Positions 1 to 6,211 of a DNA stretch of 11,792 nt are shown here, piece by piece (position 1 is the first letter of the stretch; each line of letters begins with the position of its first letter). The notes below the pieces were generated by a model that was not told the DNA's origin, made no database searches, and saw nothing but the letters and a program-made list of their open reading frames with translations. The position numbers and the translations under genes are program-made. This stretch comes from Chloroflexota bacterium (GTDB lineage: Bacteria > Chloroflexota > Anaerolineae > Aggregatilineales > Phototrophicaceae), in assembly GCA_010092805.1 (NCBI GenBank), contig JAADYY010000734.1, positions 1 through 11,792 of the forward strand, written 5' to 3'.

Positions 1-1
1 G

Positions 2-1120
2 GTCAACCTGACGATCCAGCAGTGGTCGCCGCTGTTCGATTCGTTCATCGTCTCGGCCAGCGCGCAGGAAGCGCCGGATATTCTGGCGATGCACCCGCAA
101 GAGATGGCACAGTTCATCGTCCTGGGCCTGCTGGACCCGGTGGATGAGATCGTCGCCAACTCGGAGATCATCAACCCAGATGTCTACGTCGAACGTGCCT
201 GGGAACTGCAATTCTACGAAGGCGCGATGTACGCCCTGCCGCTCGACTTTGCGACACATGGCGTGTTCTACAACGCGGATATGTTCGAAGCCGCTGGCAT
301 CGAAGACCTGCCGACCACCGGCGAGGAGTTCGTGGAAGCGGCCCGCCTGCTGACCCTCGACGAGAACGGCCTGAACCCCGGTGATGAGGGCTTCGATCCC
401 GAAAATGTCGTGCAGTACGGCACCAACATGCACACGAATCACCACGCGTTCTTCCAGTGGTGGGCGCTGTACAACCAGCAGGGCGGCGAACTGATCTCGG
501 CAGATGGCACCGAATGCGTCATGGACATTGACGCGGCTTCGGCGGCCTGGCAGTGGCTGCAAGACCTGGTTTACGTGCACGGCGTCGCGCCGCAGGGCCA
601 GACCGACTACTCGCGTGACTTCTTCGATGGCCGCACCGCCATGCTGATCGACGGCCCCTGGCAGATGCCCGCGCTGGAACGCCTGGAAGCAGAAGTCGGC
701 TTCAATTGGGGATCGTTCCGCTACCCGGTCGTCTTCGATGAATTCGCGGTGTGGGGCAGCGGCCACAACTTCACCCTGCCCACCTTCGCCGACCCGGAAA
801 AGCGCGATGAAGCCATCGCTTTCCTGGAATGGCTGGCCGGCAACTCGGAAGCCTGGGTCGCCTCTGGGCAGATGCCCGTTGTCGTCGACATCATCGAGTC
901 GGAGGAGTTCACCGCGCTGCCGGGCCGCCAGCCGTTCATGGACAGCCTGGTGGGCCAATCGCTCCTCCCGAACACACCCAGGTACAGCCAGATCTTCGCC
1001 TCCAACGCGCCGACCCCGATGATGATCATGGCGCAGAACATCATGCTGGAGCAGGCCGATGTGACCGCCGAAGTCCAGACGGCCTGCGATACCATCACGG
1101 GCATTCTGATCGTCCCGTAA
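2..1120 (+). CDS. ABC transporter extracellular sugar-binding protein (5' truncated)
   Basis: The reading frame is open from base 2, so the gene starts before the window; 372 residues are visible and the signal peptide is missing. The protein has the style of family 1 (MalE/UgpB-like) solute-binding proteins: an early stretch reading 'APDILAMHPQEMAQF' (ligand-lobe edge), 'YALPLDFATHGVFYNADMF' (the hinge and 'lyYNkdlF' element typical of the family), a 'GRTAMLIDGPWQMP' segment (the usual 'G.aAM...G.w') and a Trp-rich binding face. Its role would be to capture a sugar outside the membrane and hand it to the two permeases that follow at 1232 and 2149. Two cysteines, in 'ECVMD' and near the C-terminus in 'TACDT', could form a disulphide. 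The substrate cannot be read from sequence; dehydrogenase and aldolase-type genes downstream suggest a sugar or sugar acid. Confidence 0.93.
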   Translation, partial: VNLTIQQWSPLFDSFIVSASAQEAPDILAMHPQEMAQFIVLGLLDPVDEIVANSEIINPDVYVERAWELQFYEGAMYALPLDFATHGVFYNADMFEAAGIEDLPTTGEEFVEAARLLTLDENGLNPGDEGFDPENVVQYGTNMHTNHHAFFQWWALYNQQGGELISADGTECVMDIDAASAAWQWLQDLVYVHGVAPQGQTDYSRDFFDGRTAMLIDGPWQMPALERLEAEVGFNWGSFRYPVVFDEFAVWGSGHNFTLPTFADPEKRDEAIAFLEWLAGNSEAWVASGQMPVVVDIIESEEFTALPGRQPFMDSLVGQSLLPNTPRYSQIFASNAPTPMMIMAQNIMLEQADVTAEVQTACDTITGILIVP

Positions 1121-1138
1121 CCCCTGATGTACTCACCC

Positions 1139-1172
1139 GCTCACCCCGATCCGGTTTCGGGTTGGGGTGAGC
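1139..1172 (+). promoter_or_regulatory. 15-bp intergenic hairpin between binding protein and permease genes
   Basis: Bases 1139-1153 pair with 1158-1172 around a GTTT tetraloop. The outer nine pairs (GCTCACCCC with GGGGTGAGC) are perfect, followed by G-T, A-T and T-G pairs and then three more Watson-Crick pairs. No T-run follows, so a classical intrinsic terminator is unlikely. In binding-protein-dependent transporter operons such hairpins often stabilise the upstream mRNA or partly block read-through, giving more binding protein than permease; that role is inferred here. It could also be a copy of a dispersed REP-like palindrome. Confidence 0.75.
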
Positions 1173-1231
1173 ATCCATCGATCCGCTCACTGACGGTGCC
1201 TTGAACGAGAAAAGAGCGAGAAGAGGCGATC

Positions 1232-2146
1232 ATGCGAGTGCTACCCCGCACACGTCCCGTCCCGGCGAGCGTCGCTGCCCCACCGCGACGGCAATTCAAC
1301 TGGACGCCGTATTTATTCATCCTGCCATATCTGATCTTTTTCGTCGCTTTCCGGTTCGGGCCGTCTATCGCCGGGTTGGGGATCGCCTTCACGAATTGGT
1401 CAGCCATCGGCACACCAGAGTGGATCGGCTGGCGCAATTTCGAGGTGTTCGGGCGCGACCCGCGTTTTCAGGCCGCGCTGGAAAACACCATCGTGTTCAC
1501 CGCGATCACCGTGCCGCTGCTGATTGTGTTGGGGCTGGCGTTCGCCACCTTCCTCGATCAAAAGCGCCGGGGCCGGGACATCGGGCGGGTAGCGGTTTTC
1601 GTGCCCTACGTCGTGATGTCGACCGTCGTCGGCGTGCTGTGGACGTGGCTCCTGGATAAAGATTTCGGGCTGGTCAATGTTTACCTGGGCCGCGAGATCC
1701 CCTGGTTGGTGAGCCAGGATGTGGCGCTTTACGGGATCATCCTGGCGACGGTGTGGTGGAACGTGGGCTATAACATGGTGCTGTTCTTGGCCGGGCTGCA
1801 AGATATTCCGGCGGAGCTGTACGAAGCTGCCCGCATCGACGGGGCGAACGCCTGGAGTCAGTTCACGCGGGTGACTCTCCCGCTGCTGGCCCCCACGACG
1901 TTTCTGGTGCTGCTGCTGACGATCATCAATTCGTTTCAGGTCTTCGATCTGGTGTTTGTGATGACGGCGGGCGGCCCCGGCACCTCAACGCTGACGCTGG
2001 TGCAGTATGTGTATACCGTCGGCTTCCAGACGCGCAACTTCGGCTATGCGTCGGCGGTGGCGGTGGTGCTGTTCATCATCTTGATCGGTCTCGCTTTGAT
2101 CCAAACACGCCTGTATCGTCGTGGCTATTCGGGAGTGGAGGCGTAA
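1232..2146 (+). CDS. ABC sugar transporter permease, MalF/UgpA type
   Basis: This 304-residue inner-membrane protein is the first of two permeases. Six membrane segments can be read at about residues 27-54, 84-107, 117-141, 165-188, 218-243 and 270-293. The cytoplasmic EAA loop, which docks the ATPase, is clear: E198-A-A, then G204, then 'TLPLLAP' near 215-221. A basic, proline-rich N-terminal tail of about 20 residues precedes the first segment. The ATG at 1232 is supported by an AAGAGG ribosome-binding site at 1221-1226. It follows the binding-protein gene after a 111-nt gap containing a hairpin, and its stop is 2 nt before the second permease. Together they form the CUT1-type channel; no ATPase gene is in the window, so a shared MsmK/UgpC-like ATPase encoded elsewhere is likely. 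Confidence 0.95.
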   Translation: MRVLPRTRPVPASVAAPPRRQFNWTPYLFILPYLIFFVAFRFGPSIAGLGIAFTNWSAIGTPEWIGWRNFEVFGRDPRFQAALENTIVFTAITVPLLIVLGLAFATFLDQKRRGRDIGRVAVFVPYVVMSTVVGVLWTWLLDKDFGLVNVYLGREIPWLVSQDVALYGIILATVWWNVGYNMVLFLAGLQDIPAELYEAARIDGANAWSQFTRVTLPLLAPTTFLVLLLTIINSFQVFDLVFVMTAGGPGTSTLTLVQYVYTVGFQTRNFGYASAVAVVLFIILIGLALIQTRLYRRGYSGVEA

Positions 2147-2148
2147 AC

Positions 2149-3006
2149 ATGAGCTTCTCCGATATACGGCAGCGCTACTTGCAACCGCTGATCTGGTACT
2201 TTCTGCTGGCGGTCCTGGTGATTCTGATGATGGCCCCGATAGGCTGGATGATCTCAACGTCGCTGAAGCCGGAAACCGAGATCGTCACCACCGAGATCAA
2301 CTGGATTCCGCAGACCTTCACGCTGGAAAATTTCGAGCTGGCGCTGGATCGCTACCCGATTGGCCGCTGGATGCTCAACAGCGTGATCGTCTCGGTGGCG
2401 GCGACGGTGATCACCGTGTTCCTGGACGCGCTGGCCGGGTACGCCTTCGCGCGCATGACGTTCGCGGGGCGGAACATTCTGTTTTTCATCATCGTCTCGA
2501 TGCTGTTCATCCCGATTCAGATCACGGTGATTCCGTTGTTTCTGGTGTTCTCACAGCTTGACCTGACGGATACGTACTGGGCGCTGATTCTGCCTGTGGG
2601 CGCGAACGTGACGGGCGTCTTCTTGATGCGGCAGTTTTTCCTGGGCATCCCCGGCGAACTCGAAGACGCGGCCCGCGTCGATGGCGCGACGGCGCTGCGC
2701 ATCTGGTGGTCGGTGGTGATCCCGTTGGCGCGCCCGGCGCTGACGGCGGTGGCGATCATCACCTTCCTGACGACGTGGAACAGCTTCTTCTGGCCGCTGG
2801 TCGCCACGCGCACCGATGAAGTCCGCACGCTGCCCGTCGGCATGGCGCAGTTCTTGAGTTTGCGGCCCGGCATGGCGCAGAATACGCAAGCGCTCGGCCT
2901 CTCGATGGCCGGCGCGGTGCTGGCGGCGCTCCCGCCGATCATCGTGTTCATCTTTTTGCAGCGCAACTTCATCGAGGGCATCTCGCAAACCGGGCTGAAA
3001 GGCTGA
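2149..3006 (+). CDS. ABC sugar transporter permease, MalG/UgpE type
   Basis: This 285-residue protein is the second membrane subunit, partner of the permease ending 2 nt upstream. Six hydrophobic segments are visible, at about residues 14-36, 75-98, 109-133, 144-164, 187-209 and 247-270. The EAA motif is present as E172-D-A-A with G179, followed by 'VVIPLARPAL'; Asp replaces the first Ala, a common variant. Other family hallmarks are 'MISTSLKP' after the first segment, 'TLENF', 'GYAFARM' and the C-terminal 'QRNFIEGISQTGLKG', close to the MalG-type 'F..GlT.GavKG' ending. GGAG at 2137-2140, inside the end of the upstream gene, serves as ribosome-binding site, so the two permeases are probably translationally coupled. 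The length is normal for the family. Confidence 0.96.
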   Translation: MSFSDIRQRYLQPLIWYFLLAVLVILMMAPIGWMISTSLKPETEIVTTEINWIPQTFTLENFELALDRYPIGRWMLNSVIVSVAATVITVFLDALAGYAFARMTFAGRNILFFIIVSMLFIPIQITVIPLFLVFSQLDLTDTYWALILPVGANVTGVFLMRQFFLGIPGELEDAARVDGATALRIWWSVVIPLARPALTAVAIITFLTTWNSFFWPLVATRTDEVRTLPVGMAQFLSLRPGMAQNTQALGLSMAGAVLAALPPIIVFIFLQRNFIEGISQTGLKG

Positions 3007-3012
3007 CGGCGC

Positions 3013-3789
3013 ATGACGGATGATCTGCTGCGCTTTGACGACAAAGTTGTGCTCATCACCGGGGCCTCACGCGGGATCGGGCGGGCCTGTGCGCAGTTGT
3101 TCGCGGCGCGGGGCGCGCAGGTCGCGGTGCATTACGGCCAGAATGAGGCGGCGGCGCAGGCGACGCTCGACTCGCTGGACGGGGATGATCATCTGTTGGC
3201 GCAGGCTGATGTCGGCGACCCGGCGGCGGTCGAGCGGATGGTCGCGGCGGTTGTCGATCACTACGGACGGATCGATGTGCTGGTCAACAACGCCGGGATT
3301 CTCACGACGCACCCGCTGCCAGAGGTCGGCTACGCGGAGTGGCAGCGGCACTGGCGCGAGACGATCAACGTCAACCTGATCGGCGCGGCGAATGTGCTCT
3401 ACTGCGTCGCCCACCAGATGATCAAGCAGGGGAGCGGCGGCCACATCGTCGGCATCTCGTCGCGGACGGCCTTCAAGGGCAAGCCGGACTCCCCGGCGTA
3501 TGTCGCCAGCAAAGCCGGGCTGAACGCCATGAGCCAATCGCTGGCGCAGGCGCTGGGGCCGCACCACATCTATATCACGCTGGTCGCGCCCGGCGCGGTC
3601 GAGACCGATATGTCGCGCGCAGCCCTCGACAGCCCGGCGGGCGCGGCGATGCGCGCACAGAGTCCGCTCAATCGCGTCGCCACCGCCGAAGATGTCGCGC
3701 ATACGGTGCTGTTTCTGGCGTCGCCACAGGCCGCCTTTCTGACCGGCACCATCGTCGATGTCAACGGCGCGTCGTATTTGCGCACCTAG
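3013..3789 (+). CDS. Short-chain dehydrogenase/reductase (SDR), sugar or sugar-acid type
   Basis: This 258-residue protein is a complete classical SDR, an NAD(P)(H)-dependent oxidoreductase acting on an alcohol or carbonyl. The cofactor-binding TGxxxGIG motif is at residues 16-23 (TGASRGIG), NNAG at 92-95, and the catalytic set is Ser150, Tyr163 and Lys167 (YVASK), with the expected 13-residue Ser-Tyr spacing. 'VAPGAVETDM' follows and the C-terminus 'FLTGTIVDVNGA' is standard. Residue 42-43 region 'YGQNEA' after the second strand lacks an acidic residue at the strand end, which leans towards NADP(H), an inference only. It starts 6 nt after the permease stop with AAAGG at 2998-3002, and the next gene starts 5 nt after its stop, so it belongs to the uptake operon. 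FabG-like activity is possible, but the context favours sugar catabolism. Confidence 0.93.
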   Translation: MTDDLLRFDDKVVLITGASRGIGRACAQLFAARGAQVAVHYGQNEAAAQATLDSLDGDDHLLAQADVGDPAAVERMVAAVVDHYGRIDVLVNNAGILTTHPLPEVGYAEWQRHWRETINVNLIGAANVLYCVAHQMIKQGSGGHIVGISSRTAFKGKPDSPAYVASKAGLNAMSQSLAQALGPHHIYITLVAPGAVETDMSRAALDSPAGAAMRAQSPLNRVATAEDVAHTVLFLASPQAAFLTGTIVDVNGASYLRT

Positions 3790-3794
3790 CGATC

Positions 3795-4709
3795 ATGACC
3801 ACTTTACCCCTCCACGAACGGCTGCGCGGGATCGTCACTGTGCTCAACACGCCGTTCAGCGCCGACGACCAGATCGATCATGCAGCGCTGGCGGCGCACA
3901 CCCGCCGCGCAGTCGATGCCGGGATCGCGGGGATTCTGTACCCGGCGATGGCGAGCGAGGTGCTGGCGCTCACCGAGACGGAGCGTGACGCCGCCGTGCA
4001 AACCGTGCTCGCAGCAGCAGACCGGCGGGTGACGGTGATCGGTGGGGCGTCGGCTGCTGAGTCGGCGGAGCGAGCGCGCCACGCTGCCCGGCTGACTGAA
4101 CTCGGCTGCGACGGCGTGCTGGTGAGCATCCCTTATGAGTCGGACGCCGATTATACGGCAGCGGTGCGCGCGGTGGCGGCGGTGGAGCCGGGATTCCTGA
4201 TGCTGCAAGATTGGGCATCTGGCGATTATGGGCTGCCCGTCCCGCTGATCGTGCGGCTGTTTGACGCGATCCCGGCGTTCCAGTCGCTGAAGATCGAGGT
4301 GGTGCCAGCGGGCGTCAAGTACAGCGAGGTGCTGCACGCCACCGATGGCCGCCTGCACATCGCGGGCGGCTGGGCCGTCATGCAGATGATTGAGGCGCTG
4401 GATCGCGGGGTGCATACGGTCATGCCGACGGCCATGCACCCCATCTACACGCACATCGACCGGCTGTATCGCGGCGGCGACCGTGAAGCGGCGCAGCGGC
4501 TGTTTCGGCGGGTGCTGCCGGTGCTGGCCTTCTCGAACCAACACCTCGATATTTCGATTCACTTCTTCAAGCGGCTGCTGTGGCGGCAGGGCATCTACCC
4601 CACGTCGAACGTCCGCGCGCCGGTGCTGCCGTTTGACGATCATCACGCGCGCAGCGCCGACGACCTCATCGATCTGGTGCTGGCGTTGGAAACCGAACTC
4701 GGCGCGTGA
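3795..4709 (+). CDS. DHDPS/N-acetylneuraminate lyase superfamily aldolase or dehydratase, non-canonical active site
   Basis: This 304-residue protein is the usual length and fold plan of the DapA/NanA superfamily of TIM-barrel enzymes that bind a 2-keto acid as a Schiff base. 'GIVTVLNTPFSADDQID' opens the first strand and Lys166 in 'SLKIE' is the Schiff-base lysine. The catalytic tyrosine, normally 28 residues earlier, is Gln138 in 'MLQDWASGDYG', and the GTTGE loop is replaced by 'AMASEVLAL', keeping only the Glu. It is therefore not dihydrodipicolinate synthase. A K-x-E pair (Lys166, Glu168) could supply an alternative base, as I recall for 2-keto-3-deoxy-L-arabonate dehydratase; that likeness is unverified. 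The ATG at 3795 follows the SDR stop by 5 nt; an upstream in-frame extension would overlap the SDR and is rejected. Likely substrate: a 2-keto-3-deoxy sugar acid or similar. Confidence 0.9.
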   Translation: MTTLPLHERLRGIVTVLNTPFSADDQIDHAALAAHTRRAVDAGIAGILYPAMASEVLALTETERDAAVQTVLAAADRRVTVIGGASAAESAERARHAARLTELGCDGVLVSIPYESDADYTAAVRAVAAVEPGFLMLQDWASGDYGLPVPLIVRLFDAIPAFQSLKIEVVPAGVKYSEVLHATDGRLHIAGGWAVMQMIEALDRGVHTVMPTAMHPIYTHIDRLYRGGDREAAQRLFRRVLPVLAFSNQHLDISIHFFKRLLWRQGIYPTSNVRAPVLPFDDHHARSADDLIDLVLALETELGA

Positions 4710-4785
4710 CTCAACCCAAACTGGGCGGCGATGTAACAAACCCTCAACGAAATGTTAATGATCTTTCGGGCGAATCAGTCGCTGC

Positions 4786-4814
4786 TTGCGGCAGGATTGC
4801 ACTATGATTATACT
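4786..4814 (+). promoter_or_regulatory. Sigma-70-like promoter of the signalling cluster
   Basis: TTGCGG at 4786-4791 and TATACT at 4809-4814 are separated by exactly 17 nt. The -10 box matches the consensus at five of six positions and the -35 at three. An overlapping TATGAT (4803-4808) is an alternative -10. It lies in a locally AT-richer stretch between the aldolase stop and the Roadblock gene, and would give a leader of roughly 97 nt. It marks the break between the sugar operon and the signalling genes. Confidence 0.55.
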
Positions 4815-4820
4815 AAGCGG

Positions 4821-4904
4821 CAGCATGGGGTACGGGCTGGCAGCTTTGGCGAGCCAACCCCGCTGTTCGGGATCGGTTCACTATTGGCTGCAAATCGGCT
4901 GCAA
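4821..4904 (+). promoter_or_regulatory. Structured 5' leader of the Roadblock gene
   Basis: Between the predicted promoter and the ribosome-binding site, GGGG at 4827-4830 can pair with CCCC at 4858-4861, enclosing a smaller stem of TTGG (4846-4849) with CCAA (4854-4857) around a CGAG loop. Further on, GGCTGCAA occurs twice (4886-4893 and 4897-4904), just before the AGGAG. I do not recognise a known riboswitch class. It may be an untranslated leader with regulatory structure, or chance folding of GC-rich RNA. Confidence 0.3.
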
Positions 4905-4905
4905 C

Positions 4906-4920
4906 AGGAGAAGATCGTTG
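4906..4920 (+). promoter_or_regulatory. Ribosome-binding site and TTG start of the Roadblock gene
   Basis: AGGAG at 4906-4910 stands 7 nt before TTG at 4918-4920. This is the best Shine-Dalgarno in the area and decides the start: in-frame ATGs further upstream (4786) would add 44 residues with no family character and would begin at the -35 box. Confidence 0.8.
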
Positions 4921-5289
4921 GCGAAGTCACGTACTGAACAATTGGTCGAGCGTCTGCGCGACCTGCAAGCCAGTTCTGGAGATGTTGAAGCGGCGGCGGT
5001 CGTCAGCGTTGACGGTCTGAGCATTGCTTCCTCCCTGCCAGCGGGCATCGAAGAAGACCGCGTGAGCGCCATGTCCGCCGCGATGCTGTCGCTGGGTGAA
5101 CGGATCTCGACCGAACTGGGGCGCGGGCAGCTTCAGCAGGTGTATGTTAAAGGGGAAAACGGCTACGTTATTCTCAACGCGGTGGGGGAAGAGGCCGTGC
5201 TCACGGTGTTGGCGCGCCAGGAAGCCCGGCTTGGCCTGATCTTCCTGGATGTAGCGCGCACCGTCCAGGATCTCGAGGGCCTCATTTAA
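4918..5289 (+). CDS. Roadblock/LC7-domain protein
   Basis: From the TTG at 4918 this encodes 123 residues, the normal size of a single-domain Roadblock/LC7 protein (MglB-like). The family signature is visible: an N-terminal helix 'TEQLVERLRDLQASSGDVEAAAVVSVDGLSIASSLP' leading into the first strand pair, 'MSAAMLSLGERISTELGRGQLQQVYVKGENGYVILNAVG' and the closing 'EEAVLTVLARQEARLGLIFLDVARTVQDL'. Such proteins are cytoplasmic dimers that usually regulate small Ras-like GTPases of the MglA type or act in sensory assemblies. No GTPase gene is seen here. It is the first gene after a predicted promoter and lies 151 nt before a V4R-domain gene and a response regulator on the same strand, so a role in a signalling module is likely; its partner is unknown. 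Confidence 0.88.
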   Translation: MAKSRTEQLVERLRDLQASSGDVEAAAVVSVDGLSIASSLPAGIEEDRVSAMSAAMLSLGERISTELGRGQLQQVYVKGENGYVILNAVGEEAVLTVLARQEARLGLIFLDVARTVQDLEGLI

Positions 5290-5317
5290 CAACGCCCGGC
5301 TAACAATGCCTAGATCG

Positions 5318-5353
5318 TTCAACCCATCTGCTCAAGCCACCGGTTCAAGCCAC
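5318..5353 (+). repeat. Short imperfect direct repeats in the Roadblock-V4R gap
   Basis: TCAAGCCAC occurs at 5332-5340 and again at 5345-5353, period 13, and a related GTTCAACCCA lies at 5318-5327. Together with the 17-bp duplication further on they make this 151-nt gap repeat-rich. They could be binding sites for a regulator spaced slightly more than one helical turn apart, or simple duplication. Confidence 0.4.
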
Positions 5354-5404
5354 ATGGTTAGGCAGCGTGCCGAAGCGTGGATACGGTTTGAGAAGCTTGA
5401 ACAC

Positions 5405-5439
5405 TAAGCTTTGACGGAAGCTAAGCTTTGACGGAAGCT
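5405..5439 (+). repeat. Perfect 17-bp tandem duplication before the V4R start codon
   Basis: TAAGCTTTGACGGAAGC occupies 5405-5421 and is repeated without change at 5422-5438, ending 2 nt before the ATG at 5441. Each copy contains an AAGCTT palindrome and a GGAAG that may serve as ribosome-binding site; only the second copy is placed near the start, with a short 3-nt spacing. Another AAGCTT lies just upstream at 5394-5399. It may be a recent slippage duplication or a double operator. Confidence 0.8.
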
Positions 5440-5440
5440 G

Positions 5441-6121
5441 ATGAAGCCTGAAGAAAGCGCCCGGCTGGTGACTCAACCTGATACCCAACTCAGTGGTTTG
5501 TATTACCCGAACCGGTTCGCCCGTCATCTGTATCTGGCGCTGGCCGGCGAAATCGGCGAGTCGGGGTTGAACGCGCTGTTGAGTGTGGTGCGCAACATGA
5601 CGCCCCAGTATGCCGCCCACATCGATCAACTGCCGGTGGATAACCTCGACCGGGCCTATGATTTTGCGCTGCTTGCTGCGCTCAATCACGGCCTCGACCG
5701 GATGTATGGGCCGCGCGGTGGCCGCGGGATGGCGCTGCGGGTGGGGCAACGGTGGTTTCGGGGGGGGATGCAGTCGTTTGGCGCGTTGGCCGGGATGAGC
5801 CACCCGCAGGTGCGGGCGCTGCCCGAAGACGCCCGTGTGGCGTTGGCGCTGCGGTCGCTGGTCGAAATGTTCGCTCGCTTCAGCGATCAAGCGACACGCC
5901 TGGACGCTGCGGACGACGTACAGTACATTATTGTCGATCCCAGCCCGCTAGCCTGGGGGCAAACCACTGAGCGCCCGACGTGCCACCTGTTGGTGGGGGT
6001 GTTCGCGGCCTGCTTGGATGCGGTCGCGGGCCAGGGCCGCTATGTGGTGCGCGAAACCCAGTGCCGCGCCAGCGGAGCGCCGCTGTGCCGCTTCGAGATC
6101 ACCCCGCAAACCCGCGCTTAG
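5441..6121 (+). CDS. V4R (4-vinyl reductase) domain protein
   Basis: This 226-residue protein ends in a V4R domain, a small-molecule or metal-binding sensor domain known from XylR/DmpR-type regulators and from archaeal and Chloroflexota stand-alone proteins. The diagnostic end is visible: 'VRETQCRASGAPLCRFEI', with Cys208 and Cys216 in a C-x7-C arrangement. Two more cysteines, Cys181 and Cys191, precede it, so a metal site is conceivable. The N-terminal half ('YYPNRFARHLYLALAGEIGESGLNALL') is helical and matches the lead-in of other V4R proteins. No DNA-binding or transmembrane segment is present, so it is a cytoplasmic sensor or adaptor needing a partner. It lies 151 nt after the Roadblock gene and 87 nt before the response regulator. 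The start has only a closely spaced GGAAG. Confidence 0.82.
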   Translation: MKPEESARLVTQPDTQLSGLYYPNRFARHLYLALAGEIGESGLNALLSVVRNMTPQYAAHIDQLPVDNLDRAYDFALLAALNHGLDRMYGPRGGRGMALRVGQRWFRGGMQSFGALAGMSHPQVRALPEDARVALALRSLVEMFARFSDQATRLDAADDVQYIIVDPSPLAWGQTTERPTCHLLVGVFAACLDAVAGQGRYVVRETQCRASGAPLCRFEITPQTRA

Positions 6122-6198
6122 ATCCCGTCGCACAGCCGTCGCCCATCAGCACAGACCGGGCGGGACGAAGCACACAGATCAAGACCAAAGGTCACGAC

Positions 6199-6211
6199 AA
6201 GGATCACGATG
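6199..6211 (+). promoter_or_regulatory. Ribosome-binding site of the response regulator gene
   Basis: AAGGA at 6199-6203 lies 5 nt before the ATG at 6209 and supports that start. Confidence 0.6.

Noticed and set aside
3339..3794. Open in-frame extension upstream of the DHDPS-like gene
   Set aside because: It overlaps the SDR in another frame, has an Arg/Gly-rich shadow composition, and the family N-terminus begins at the ATG at 3795.
4752..4937. 61-codon plus-strand ORF between the aldolase and Roadblock genes
   Set aside because: It spans the predicted promoter and the Roadblock ribosome-binding site, lacks one of its own, and has no family character.
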